DNA from: Hydra vulgaris
Lineage: Eukaryota > Cnidaria > Hydrozoa > Anthoathecata > Hydridae
DNA: 64,000 bases
Assembly: GCF_038396675.1 (NCBI RefSeq)
Contig: NC_088934.1
Location: forward strand, 3,104,001 to 3,168,000
Reading direction: 5' to 3'
Numbering within the stretch: the first letter of the stretch is position 1; each line of letters opens with the position of its first letter. The notes under the pieces were generated by a model. It had not been told where the DNA came from and searched no databases. It saw nothing but the letters and a program-made list of their open reading frames with translations. The position numbers and the translations under genes were made by a program. This document shows positions 46,643 through 58,244 of this stretch, piece by piece.

Positions 46643-46878
46643 CTTTGATTTGGTCTTTTGCCTTTTGACTTCGATACGAACTTCTTTCCCCCTGCAATAC
46701 ATGCAAAAACTATAAAGGAATACTCCAGCTCTGGCTTTATTATCTTTCCTGGCGTGCGTTTTAATGCTGATGCTATACTTCTGTTATCTTTTATATAAGT
46801 TGTCTTTTGTAACGTTTCTATCGCCTTCTTCAAATCACCAAAAGAGGAAAATGCCCTGCCAATATCAAAAGTGTCCAT
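46643..46878 (-). pseudogene. Ginger-linked N-terminal gene, exon 1
   Basis: 78 codons from ATG: MDTFDIGRAFSSFGDLKKAI ... YSFIVFACIAGGKKFVSKSK, ending at the donor GTGAGT (46642). The pattern of a beta-rich 'F.C' strand followed by a basic GKRPNQ run is that of ZSWIM1/3-type or Mutator-like N-terminal DNA-binding domains. It starts only 490 bases inside the right transposon end and is in line with the integrase exons. It is likely the 5' end of the same transposon gene, or a second gene of that element. Confidence 0.65.
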
Positions 46879-47372
46879 TGTAGTGTAACCTTAAATTAGC
46901 AAAATTGTGATTTAGGAATAAATTGATTTAGGAATAAATCGAGATTTTAAGTATTTGTATCTGCGCGCGCATGCTTGTCGGAAGAAGAGCCATTTGATTC
47001 TGAGTAAGTTATTATTCCGGTGTCGGAACAATAACCACAGCCTATAGTAATTCCCCTCATTCAGAAATTATAAGCTTTAAAAGCCTTTTTTCTAATTATT
47101 CTTTTATCGCCATCTAAACTTCCATCAGGGTATTGCTTATTACTTAAATAGTAAAAACTTTTTATTGCACATGCAAACTAAATTATTTTTTATTGCAAAC
47201 TAACTTTTTATTGCAATATATTGCATATGCAAACTAAATTATTCTTTGCGGATCAATTTTTTCTAGCTATGACTAATTTTTTCGAAAAAAAATTATCCGG
47301 GCGGATATATATTTTCTGAGAAATTTAGTTCGGGGTCATTTTATCGGCGGACCAATATTATCGTGACAGGTG

Positions 47373-47940
47373 CAATTACATTTTTGGGTTATACTGCGTA
47401 AAACAAATTTATTTCTTAGTTTATTACATTATATTATGGTAAGCATTATTTGTACGCGCGTACAAACATGAAAAAATTAGTTGTACGTGCGTACCAATAA
47501 AAAAAAATTAATAAGTAATAAGGATAAAATATGCCCAGAAAATGCTATAAGGCATTGAAAGCTAAATTGGTAGTATAGGATAAGCCTATATTGAGATTTT
47601 TTTAACGATTGCTTAATGATTAAGTTAGTTAATAAAGTTTAGCAAAATAATTAGTTTTTGGTTAAAGCGGCTGTTGAAATAATACGTGACATTTTGTGAC
47701 ATTTTTATTGATCCAAACCCCCTCTTATATGTGTGTGACATTATTTTTAAACAAAAAATTAACTCAGAGTTGGTAAGCTAAAGATCACTAGTTCCGCTTT
47801 GATAAGAGTTTAAATAAAAAAAAATTGGCAACTTGACACTGTAGCTAAACCCTCCCCTATGTGATATTTGGTGACACTTTTTAATACCCTTTTCCTCTTG
47901 GACTGTCACATATTATTTGGACAGCCCCTATTGGACATCA
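47373..47940. other. Non-coding stretch
   Basis: No gene or paired repeat recognised. Confidence 0.4.
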
Positions 47941-47944
47941 AATA

Positions 47945-48105
47945 GACGCTTGGACAAGAAGCAAGAGATTGGTGGTTCAAAGCCACCACTCGGCAAATTT
48001 TGCGATATCGGTTAGAAAGGAGGCGTGTATTTCCTGTTAAATACTATTTCGCAGTGCTCTGTGATAAAACTCTAAGGATTTCTTGGGGAACCTATAATAA
48101 AATTA
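47945..48105 (+). mobile_element. SINE family 1, copy with B box
   Basis: Contains GGTGGTTCAAAGCCACCACTC (B-box region with a stem), CGATATCGGTTAGAAAGGAGG and GCAGTGCTCTGTGATAAAAC, and an A-rich end. It aligns with 6827-6998. The A-box end is damaged. Confidence 0.62.
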
Positions 48106-48479
48106 AAAAAAATAGATTTGAGACGAACTATTTGTTTACTACTGGAAATTTAACATTTAGCACTTTTCAAACTTCCGCAAATTTTTCTATTAAATAAGTT
48201 GCCTACCCTACCCACGAGCAAAACAGATGGTTACATTATGATTTTTGTTTGGGTTTACGGAAGGGGGTTTTGATCGTTCTGGGTTTCAGACTGGTCTGAA
48301 ACCCCGAACCCAAAAAATTAGTATTTATAGAGATTTTTGAAATAATATTCAATAAATACTCTGTCAATTACTATCTTGAAGACGATAAAAAATGTCATAA
48401 GGAGTTATCCAAAATAACTAACAATACTAAGTTTTGTAAATTATTGGCTCTGTATTGAAGTTAGGTGATGTGGATAAGT

Positions 48480-49470
48480 TTTTTGATAAGACATGAGTAT
48501 ATTACTTATAGAAGAAAACCAAAGAAGATTCAGCATTTTTGGGTATAAAACTACACAAAATATTTTTGTTTGTTTTTTTGTTTTTTTACGAATTAAGAAT
48601 ATGCAATTTTACTTGCCATTTTAACGATGATAGTCCATCAAAGTCTTTTAAATTTTTGCTTTTTAAGTTTTTCCATGATTTGGGGCTTTGTGACATAACC
48701 AAAAATTCAGAATATTGGATTTTAGTTTTTTTAAATAATAGCTATTTTAACTATTTGATCGCAAATTTACGACTTTATGAAAATGTAAACGAAAATATGT
48801 CTAAAAAAGATCTCGGTAACATGTCATTTTTATATTTAAACATAAAAATAGGAACTGATATAAATTAAGTTGTTCCAAGTTTAAGAGTTTTATATTTTGC
48901 ATCACATTGGAAGGATTATTCATTCTACTACTTCAGATAATGAACGCATGGTTTTGCAAGCCTTATAATTTGATTAATATGGTTTTGTATGTTTTAGCCC
49001 ATACTATATTAGCATATGAGAGAGTTTTTTTGTTGAGCAAAATTAAAAAAAAGCGAGATTTATTTAATATACCTGTTGCAGATGTTATTTTTGATTCAAT
49101 GTGTCTAATATAATTTCTCCATGATAAATTTTTGTCTGTTTGAACACCAAGAAACTTTGCATATATTTCCGTTTTATTGTTTTATTGTTAATAAACAACT
49201 CCAGAATTTTTAACGGTAGAAATATTCACTATTCTGTTTTAAAACAAGATGTATTTGCTTTTTCGCAGTAAAAGTTTTTTTGCTCTGAACCGTAAAGTTT
49301 TTTAGTTCGGTAATTATAGTTCCGAACATCGATTTTATATTATTAAGATAAAAAAACAAATCTGTGTCACCTGCATAAATTGTAGAAGATACTATTAATA
49401 GTGCTTTATATATACTATTGATATAAATTAAAAACAACAAATGCCCAAATTCCATTGCACACAGAGAATT
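48480..49470 (-). mobile_element. LINE reverse transcriptase remnant (minus strand)
   Basis: On the minus strand: FGHLLFLIYINSIYK (motif B side), then YAGDTDLFFYLNNI where the catalytic box has lost its first Asp (GD for DD). AKFLGVQTDKNLSWRNYI and ANIVWAKTYK follow, then MFKYKNDMLPRSFLDIF and SQSPKSWKNLKSK at the C-terminus (48540-48870). Several stops are present. The plus-strand open frames at 48539-48868 and 48907-49113 are shadows of this element. Confidence 0.75.
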
Positions 49471-49479
49471 TGATAACGG

Positions 49480-50730
49480 ATCAATCCGTTGTCATTAAAC
49501 TAACGGGTATCCCGCTATAGTTGAAAATTTTAACGGATTGAAGTCCGTGGATATTATTCTTTTTCAAATAAGGGATTTATTACGTTTGAGGGCATCTATA
49601 AAGTACGTACGCAGTAAAACCAATGGTTTCAGACTCCACATTCGCCCTTGAAGGCAGCTGTATGCTTTTAACGACCCGTCCTTTCACTGCTTACGTAAGC
49701 ATTATCTCTTATAAAAAAAGTTTCATAAAATAAAAAACAAACAAAATGAAAACTTTTTGTTAAAATTATATTTTTTTATTAGTAAATTAAAATTTTATTA
49801 GTATTTTCATTAGTAAAGATTCATGAAAAAGATAGTCAAACCACGTACTTACTCGCCGTCTTGAACCAATGCCGTACCCAGCGATAGTTTAAGCTGTAAC
49901 GGACCGTTACCTCCCAAATAAAGCGGTAATGCTCCATATCAATGTACCGGTTCATCGAAATGACGATTTAACCTATACGTTCAGCAATTTACGTTTAATA
50001 AAATCTGTGATCATTTGGAATATTTAAACTTTTTTGATGTTGTTAATGCGGTGTTTATTTACATTAAGTTTATTATTATTAAAAAAATTTTATTTGGGCG
50101 CCCATACCGGTCAAACGGTATAGAATTACGTCTGGATACGGCACTGCTTGAACACCCTTTCTCCCTTTTACGAATCTGTAAGCTTTTGGATGGTCCCTGT
50201 CCCCCATAACTGCGTAATAAAAACTTTACTTTAAGAAGACACCTTAATGTAACAAACAATCAGTTGAAAAAAAGCAGTTACATGTTGTTTTTTTCAAGCA
50301 TAACGGTTCGGATTTTTTTTCCTAATATTTTATAAGCATACATGTGAAAATAAAAGTGTTTAAAAAAAACCATGTATTAAGTTAGTGCATCAAGTTATGC
50401 GCAGTTGATATTCATTAAAATAATGGAGTAATAAGGCTGTTGAAGAAAATAATCCGTTTAAATCACTCCATTAAAATTAAGCAGGAATTAAGCCAGATAA
50501 TTCTAATTTCATAACAAAACAATCCTTTATTTTGTAAACTTATGGATTTTTATTATTAATATGACATAAATAAACATTGGTGTATAAATGTAATATTAGT
50601 TGTAAGTCTAATTAAGTCATAACTAAATGTAAGCTTTCAAAAACTGTGCATTAAAAACTATTAAAATATTTATAATACTTTAATTTAATATAATACAAAC
50701 TTTTAATTACAATCAAAATATTTTTTATAT
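49480..50730. other. Non-coding stretch with repeat fragments
   Basis: Holds a GAGGGCATCTATAAAGTACG block at 49587 (relative of 31463) and AACGGAT/ATCCGTT inverted motifs at 49477-49550. The small frames at 50015-50259 show no family signature. Confidence 0.45.
49587..49690. repeat. Interspersed element, copy 2 (left end)
   Basis: Shares GGGCATCYATAAAGTACGTA, CGCAGT and a later 'catttaacaacc/cttttaacgacc' block with 31463-31540. Confidence 0.6.
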
Positions 50731-50735
50731 ATATT

Positions 50736-50736
<1 letters not shown>

Positions 50737-50782
<46 letters not shown>

Positions 50783-50853
50783 CATAAATATATATATACA
50801 TATATATATATATATATTCCATAAATATACATATATATATATATATATATTCC

Positions 50854-50907
<54 letters not shown>

Positions 50908-50966
50908 CATATATATATATATATATATATATTCCATAAATATATATATATATATATATATATTCC

Positions 50967-51038
<72 letters not shown>

Positions 51039-51097
51039 CATATATATATATATATATATATATATTCCATAAATATATATATATATATATTCCATAA

Positions 51098-51151
<54 letters not shown>

Positions 51152-51152
51152 C

Positions 51153-51201
<49 letters not shown>

Positions 51202-51207
51202 TATTCC

Positions 51208-51249
<42 letters not shown>

Positions 51250-51250
51250 C

Positions 51251-51292
<42 letters not shown>

Positions 51293-51297
51293 CATAA

Positions 51298-51341
<44 letters not shown>

Positions 51342-51346
51342 CATAA

Positions 51347-51386
<40 letters not shown>

Positions 51387-51387
51387 C

Positions 51388-51457
<70 letters not shown>

Positions 51458-51466
51458 CATAAATCC
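50737..51466. repeat. Composite (TA)n array with TTCCATAAA punctuation
   Basis: About 18 TA runs of varying length separated by TTCCATAAA or TTCCATATA, sometimes followed by TACATA. The last TTCCATAAA runs straight into the truncated SINE at 51470. Open frames of several hundred codons ([10 protein letters not shown]) are meaningless. Confidence 0.95.
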
Positions 51467-51469
51467 CCA

Positions 51470-51767
<298 letters not shown>

Positions 51768-51832
51768 CATGTTTTCCGTTTGCGCTCAAGCCAAAAACTT
51801 TCTATGTCCGCAGTTTAAACATTTTTCACAAC

Positions 51833-52600
51833 CTACTTTTGGTGCATGCTAAAGATTGATAGATAGATAATGATTTTATTATACAAGCTGTTTGTTTTCT
51901 TGATCTTTGTTTTTTTTATCTCTTCCTGTAATTCTTTGATAGCGATTTTGTGTTTCCTTTCTATCTTTTTAACATTTTGTTGCAACTGTGTTCTACTAGT
52001 TTTAAGAATTCTCAATTTATTTATGAAATTTAGAGAATGAAACTTATTCTGCTGACTTGCACTTTTTTTTTTTTTTTTGGAATATTTCAATTTCCACAAA
52101 TTTAGTGAAAAATACTGTCTTTTAAGTTTTTTGTTTGTAAGCTTGTTTCGGGTCATTGAATTTTTCAAAAAACAAACTCTCTGCTGCTATTTTCTGTTTT
52201 TTCTTGTAAACTGTGTATTGCATCTTTTTTTTATTTTGCATAAATCACACTTTATTCTCTTTATTGTGTCTAAGGCAATATTTAAATCACTTGTGATGTT
52301 CAAGTGAATTTTTGTATTGGAACTATTTATTTTTCTTTCATATTTAAATGGTTGCTGCAAAAATTAACGATAGCACCCCATGACTGGGTATGGTTTCTTT
52401 TAATGATTTTTATCTTTTTATGAAAATATCTTTTATTGTTGATATATTTCTTAAAATCAGATGGATTTTTGGATTCAATATTTAGTTTTTTTAATTTCAG
52501 ATAAAATGCAACTTTTTTAAACATGAAGGAGATTTTGAAGTATCGGTTATTATTTATCAAATGAAAGATCCATAAATAATTTATTTGAGCATGTCAAAAT
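51833..52600 (-). pseudogene. Unidentified decayed coding remnant with coiled coil
   Basis: Minus-strand frames at 52560-52327 and 52168-51833 read as one decaying protein. The first has FKKVAFYLKLKKLNIESKNP and SWGAIVNFCSNHLN. The second has LNFINKLRILKTSRTQLQQN and KHKIAIKELQEEIKKTK, a coiled coil. The separating sequence is open in other phases. I do not recognise the family; a transposase is possible but unsupported. Confidence 0.3.
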
Positions 52601-52955
52601 CATTTCTGAGCATTTATATTAGTATATTAATTTTTTTATATGAAAATTACCTATTTTTCAAGGATTCGTTTTGGCAGGATTCGTTAACAGTGAATCACAA
52701 TTTTTTACCAATGCTTTTATTAACTCGTCGTCTCTGTTGGTCCGTCAGTAAGCATCAAATCTTGCAATCAATTTTTGAGTCACTTCCTGATGACAATACA
52801 ATATTCAATAATTATATTTGAAATAAGTCCATTAATTTAGTTAATTTTAATTAAGTTAATTTTTTTATATGGTAATAAGAATGGTAATTATTAAAATAAG
52901 TATATTGATTGTTCTCCTACTTATACGTGTTCTCCTACTTATACGTGCGTTTAGC

Positions 52956-53000
52956 TTATTTGGATAAAGCATTGACTTTGTAAACGCCTTATCCAAATAA
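52956..53000. repeat. 12-bp-arm inverted repeat
   Basis: TTATTTGGATAA at 52956 and TTATCCAAATAA at 52989, 21-base loop. Confidence 0.85.
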
Positions 53001-53359
53001 TCTTCGCCTTATCTTTGAGATCCGCCACTTCCTACATTTTTTTTGTTTTTTTACACACGCATACAGCAGAATGTTAATAAAATAAAATAGTAATATCAAA
53101 AAAAATTTATTGCAAAAATTGTGGTTTAATAACACATAAAAGTATTGGGTGCTAAAAAATTTGTTTTTAAGTTTACTTGTTAAAAGTTGTAGCACTATAA
53201 AGAAGTTTAACCTTCACTTTAAACGAAAAAATAAAATAAAAATTGAGAGTTTATTTTTTTGCTGGCTTTTAAAAACTCATTTCTTCATGCATATAGCGTA
53301 ATTTGAAAATTAAGGAAAACCAGAATCTTTATAAAAGCGTTGTCAAAATAAAAAACCAA

Positions 53360-53904
53360 TGATATATTATATAAACTAGATGTCTAACTTGCGGGATTTT
53401 ATTGGATAAAAATTGAAGCCGCTTTTTTTTTGTTTATAACAATAGTCCGCCATTTGTAAAAAGGGCAAAAGCTGAAGTGTGGAATAAAAGTTAAAAATGC
53501 AAGTCAAAAGTTCCCAATAAATAAAAGATAATTCAAAAACAAATTTTAATAATTATAAAATACTTACAAAAGTTTTTTTATGAGCCTATGTTTATTAAAA
53601 AGTTTTTTATTTCATAAAAATGCTTCAAAAGCGTTTTTTCGTTTTACTTTTCTATTCAAAACATTAATCCCATTTTAATCGAAAATAAATTAAGAAATCA
53701 TAAATTATTATTTTACAAGTATTATAATTTCCGCTTAACACTTTTACATAAATAGTATGTAAATTTAAAATATATTTACTTCATTTAAGAAAATAAAAGT
53801 GAAAAATATTTGTTTACAAATTTAATCCGCCGTTTGTAAAAAGGACAAAAAATGCGGCTTCACTTTTCGAATCGAAGTTAGACATCTAGTTATATAATAT
53901 ATCA
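53360..53904. mobile_element. 545-bp inverted-repeat element
   Basis: Left TGATATATTATATAAACTAG then ATGTCTAACTT. The right end on the other strand is TGATATATTATATAACTAG then ATGTCTAACTT. Subterminal GTCCGCCATTTGTAAAAAGG/CCGCCGTTTGTAAAAAGG is repeated in direct orientation. There is no coding sequence; target duplication is uncertain because the flanks are TA-rich. Confidence 0.8.
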
Positions 53905-54422
53905 GTGTAAAAAATGGTACCTATATATATTATATATAGACTATTTATTTACTATAAATAGTATTTATAATAAATGTTCTATATCCGTATTACAAGTTAA
54001 TAGTGATAGTGCATCGTGTGTTAAACTTTTTAATATTTATTAACAATCATAGTAATCACTTTTTGAATGGAATAAATGAATACTCTTTAAAGTATATGTA
54101 TTATATATTAAATAGTGTTAAGTAGTGCAAAATATATATTCTACTATACTTAATAAGTTGCTCTATGCAGTATAATGTATCACTCTGATTGTTGAATAAA
54201 TGTTTAAAATTATATTTTCAATAAATTATTAAATATATAATTTGTTTTACTGTTTCTATGATAATTGCTGAGGTAAAAAAAGTAAAAACTTTAAACAAAA
54301 TAGCTGACCAAGAATGGCTTTTTGGACTCAAGACCAAGTCAATTTTGTACTTAAAAAAAAAAAAATCACAATAAACATTATCATGACAACTAAGTTATTC
54401 AAAGTTGGCAAGACAATATAAA

Positions 54423-54490
54423 TGTTGTAAACTAGTATTGATGTAACATGTTGTAAACTAGTATTGATGTAACAATTTGTAAACTTGTTG
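54423..54490. repeat. 28-bp tandem repeat, about 2.5 units
   Basis: Units of ATGTTGTAAACTAGTATTGATGTAAC. Confidence 0.88.
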
Positions 54491-55306
54491 CTAATATAAT
54501 ATTTTTAAAACTTCTAGCTAAGACAGATAAGAATGATTTAGATTCTCATCAATAAGGCCTGCACTTTTAAAGAGCGTACAGATTTAAAACATATTTTCTC
54601 ATTAAATAAGCTCCAATCAAGCTTTTAAGATCAATTACCTGATATTGATATTACAATATTAAATAATTATCTAAAAAGTTTAGATATTTAGGAGGAGATT
54701 TTTGTAATAATGAGTAAACAATAAAGATATAAAAGAGATAATACCTGATAAAGGTATAAAAAAAAAAAAAACTAGCAATTTTTTGTACTTTGAAATTTAA
54801 CCAATGAAATGATTTTTAATTCCTTTATAGGCATTTAACCTATTTGCCCTAATATTATAGTCTTATTAGTTTTCCATATGTTTTAGAGACGACCTTTGCA
54901 TCATATTTGAGATGATAAATTTTTTTCGTAGTCTGCAAATTTAAAAATCTGTGACACCTCCTTTTGTGCATGCTAAAGATCGCTAACCGAAGTAATTATT
55001 TTAAATTAAAATTTTAAATAACTTAAAAATTGTGTATATTTTTAAATTTTTTGTTTGTTTTTTCACTTGTAACATTTTCATCAATATTAGAATAAATAAT
55101 GGGTTACTTTTGTGTATTTTGTGCAGAGATGTAGTCAAGACAGTAAAAGCCAAGACCAAGACTAAGACCAATATATTTGGGCTCGAGACCAAGACCAAGA
55201 CTGAATGCTTCATTGAATCAACAAAAAGTATCAATAAAAAATGTCTAAAAACAAATAGCAGACATGCTAGACTAGTAGCCATATACTATAGCTACAAAAA
55301 ATAAAA

Positions 55307-55564
55307 TGAAAGGGTCATTTTAGAAACAATATAAGTAAAAAAAACCGGGTTGAATATGGCTAAAGATGAATTTGAAATATCAGCCGCAATCCCTACACAA
55401 TTACACTGATTTTGCTTGAGACAATGATATATTATATTGTACATACCATATCTTTATCGTTGGTAGAATCAGCGTAATTGTGGCTTATATTTCAGATTCA
55501 TCTGTAGCAATATTCGCCCCGGCTTTTTTTTTGACTTAAGTTATCTCTGAAATGACTCTTTCAA
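55307..55564. mobile_element. 258-bp MITE with long terminal inverted repeats
   Basis: Left TGAAAGGGTCATTTTAGAAA and right (other strand) TGAAAGAGTCATTTCAGAGA. They stay alignable for about 90 bases (AACCGGGTTGAATATGGC against AGCCGGGGCGAATATTGC). A/T-rich centre, no gene. Confidence 0.82.
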
Positions 55565-56279
55565 GTAACGGTTACATATTTTTATTTAAGTACTTTATGT
55601 AAGAAGTTAAATTGACAAGTTTTTACCACTTGATTTCACGACTTATATAATACGTTATTTAATCCTAGTAGAAACAAACTACACATTATCAGATATCATG
55701 GTTTACGCATCACTGTTACATTTCAAATAAACAAGAAACAACCTAATCTCATCACCCAGCCTGGAACAATCCGGTTGCATAATTAAACCTCTCTGGCTGA
55801 ATACGCACTCCACTGGTGCAGAAGAAGCTGGAATAAAGAAAAACTTCTCTAGCAGAGGATTCATAATATTGTAATATTCGGCAAATTGTTCTTTCAACCA
55901 TGCCTCTTCTCCATATGTGTTTGATGCAATGCAAACCATTTTTTCTATGTAAGTTGTAGAAATAGTGGTTGGTGACAATGAAACAATATTCTATTGTTGC
56001 TGTTCAATTCTCTGACAACGTTTTGCATATAAAGCAAAAAGTGTTGATTTATGCTAGCTTGAACGAATCACGTCAATACTAGTACCACCACCATTTTTTT
56101 CCAGCTCTTCTTGCGTCTCCTTCTCTTCTGTTGTTGGTGCCAATAAATCTTGAGTGGAAATTGTGGTGTATGACTTGACTATAATGGCCAAAACCTCTGC
56201 TGTTATAAGAGTGGAAAAATCAATATTGTCAACGTAAAGCATAAAAATAAAACAATGAGAAAAATTTAAAACTAACAAG

Positions 56280-56326
56280 TTATAACGGAATTATTGGAAT
56301 ATAATTATGGAATATAATTCCGTTAT
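56280..56326. repeat. Near-perfect hairpin in the hAT gene
   Basis: TTATAACGGAATTAT and ATAATTCCGTTATAA arms around an AT-rich centre. Confidence 0.8.
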
Positions 56327-56384
56327 AATCTACGAACCACCGTTAATTTTTAAAAAAACTAAATATTAAACTTTTTTTACTTAC

Positions 56385-56427
56385 TTTCAAAATGTTCACG
56401 AACAAATCGTTCGTGAACATTTTGAAA
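56385..56427. repeat. Perfect 19-bp-arm hairpin in the hAT gene
   Basis: Arms 56385-56403 and 56409-56427, loop AAATC, no mismatch. The hAT frame reads through both arms on the minus strand. Confidence 0.93.
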
Positions 56428-58191
56428 TCTTTTACATTGTCTGGTTCAGGATGGTCTCCCTCTACCCAAAGTAACAACTAGGATCTAAGGCTAAGACCAT
56501 AAGGTAAAGCATTGAAATTTCTTCTTAATTATGTCACCTGTTGGTAAAATTTTGACGTTCTGCAACAATCGACCAAATCTGTCACTCAAGGAACTTAACA
56601 AATCGTTAACCAGTGGAGTGTGATACTTGACAGTTGAACTAAGTGTGTTGAGACACTTATGCAGGCCAATAATTGAAACCACAACACATCCTATTTTTGG
56701 ATAACTATCACCCTTCAACAAATTTGTAGCCTCTGCAAAAGGCTGAAGGATTTCTACAAGTTCATGCAGCATTGCCATCTTCACGTTATGTCAAGATAAA
56801 AATACTATGGTCTCCCTTGAGCAAATCCAAAAGTTTTACGGGATCCAATCTGATTATACTGGATAGCTGAATATACATGCTGTTCCACCTTGTAGCATTG
56901 GTTTTTGGTATAGAGCGTCCTTTTCCGAATTTCGACTCAAAATTCCATGGAAAAGGGTGCTTTGATGTGTTAAATTTGCCAGCTTTGAACATTTAGCTAA
57001 TAAACTTTTATCTGTTTTTAGATGAGTTAGCCCATCCTTTACACACAGCTGCAATGAATGCGTATAGCAGGCCAATCTTTTAGTTGCGTGTTGCTCGATA
57101 GCTTTGTTCACAATGAGTTAATCTTCTTTATGCAGATTATTCCATATTTCTTTGTCATCAACTATAACAATATTTCCAGATTCCCCTTCACTCTCATTTG
57201 CCTGCAACTTACTGAGCACATCACAAGCTTTTTTCTTATTCGAGGCGTTATCAGTTACAACACATCCCAGCTTTGTTCTGATTTGATTTTGGTTAATGAT
57301 GTTATTTAACTCATCTGCAATTAACTGGTCATTATGCCTTCCTTTGAATTGACAAAAAGCCAAAAGAAAATTTTGGAGCTTGCCATCAGAAAAGTAGTGT
57401 CCCTTACAAGCAAGATATGAATGCACCCACCTATCCATCTATCAGTCCATATATCAACAGTCATGGCTATATGCCCAATGAACTGAACTTGTTTTGAAGT
57501 AATTTATCTTTTTTCTTTAACAGTCTTTGGTATTAATTGAGATGTTAGATGGCTTCGTGATGGTAGTACGTACCGTCAAACGGTGTGACTTTGGTAGGTT
57601 TTTGAGCATTTTTGCAAATAAACTCTTTCGTATAAAGTTTTTTTTGAATTTTATTTTTCGATATAACATTATACCTTTCCTTTATAGGATTCCTTAAATA
57701 TAATTTTTTTTTGATTCTAAAAAAAAATTAAAAATGTTATCAATCTCAATCCTTCGCTGGGGGTGACTTTCCTAGTTTATTATTTCTTTAAAGCTTATTA
57801 ATTAAGCCATCTTCACAAGTGTCATTAATACTTTTTTTTTTGAGTTTTACTAAGTTACAACACAATTTACAAATTTATTTTTAAGATTTTACTGGTAAAA
57901 TTACAAATTTAGACAACAAGATTGGTTATCGAATATATCCCCAAAATGGACGAAAAAATAAAAAACAATTTGGTGTTAATACGCTTAACATAAAAATATA
58001 ATTTATAAATACTATCATTAGAGTAATTGTAATTAGCAGTTATAATTGACTAATGATACTAACAAAAAAAGGTACTAATTGTATATAAATATTAAGTACT
58101 AATGTACTCTACTTGTTTAGCTCCATTTAAAATAAAAAAAAAACGAACCAAAACAAAAAAACCTAAAAATCACATTTTCTGAAGATTTTAC

Positions 58192-58244
58192 AACAACTGG
58201 TGTTAAAACCGGACTAGGAATTAGTGGTTTTTACACCAGTTGTT
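58192..58244. repeat. 19-bp-arm hairpin near the pogo 3' coding end
   Basis: AACAACTGGTGTTAAAACC and GGTTTTTACACCAGTTGTT with one mismatch, 15-base loop. It lies at the end of the C-terminal coding remnant. Confidence 0.88.

Larger units (their letters stand above)
55703..57570 (-). pseudogene. hAT transposase, catalytic and dimerisation part
   Basis: Minus-strand pieces in order from 57570: PSRSHLTSQLIPKTV, the TVDIWTDR block typical of hAT enzymes, and CVVTDNASNKKKACDVLSKL (second catalytic region). Then come ACYTHSLQLCVKDGLTH, TNATRWNSMYIQLSS (the C...H and TRWNS insertion-domain marks), and LVEILQPFAEATNLLKGDSY. It ends with the hATC dimerisation block, FFFIPASSAPVECVFSQRGL. The enzyme would cut and paste the element. 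At least five frameshifts or stops split it, so it is inactive. Palindromes at 56280-56326 and 56385-56427 lie inside. Confidence 0.85.

Noticed and set aside
50015-50259. Overlapping frames on both strands
   Set aside because: No motif, no neighbouring support, and each is antisense to the other.
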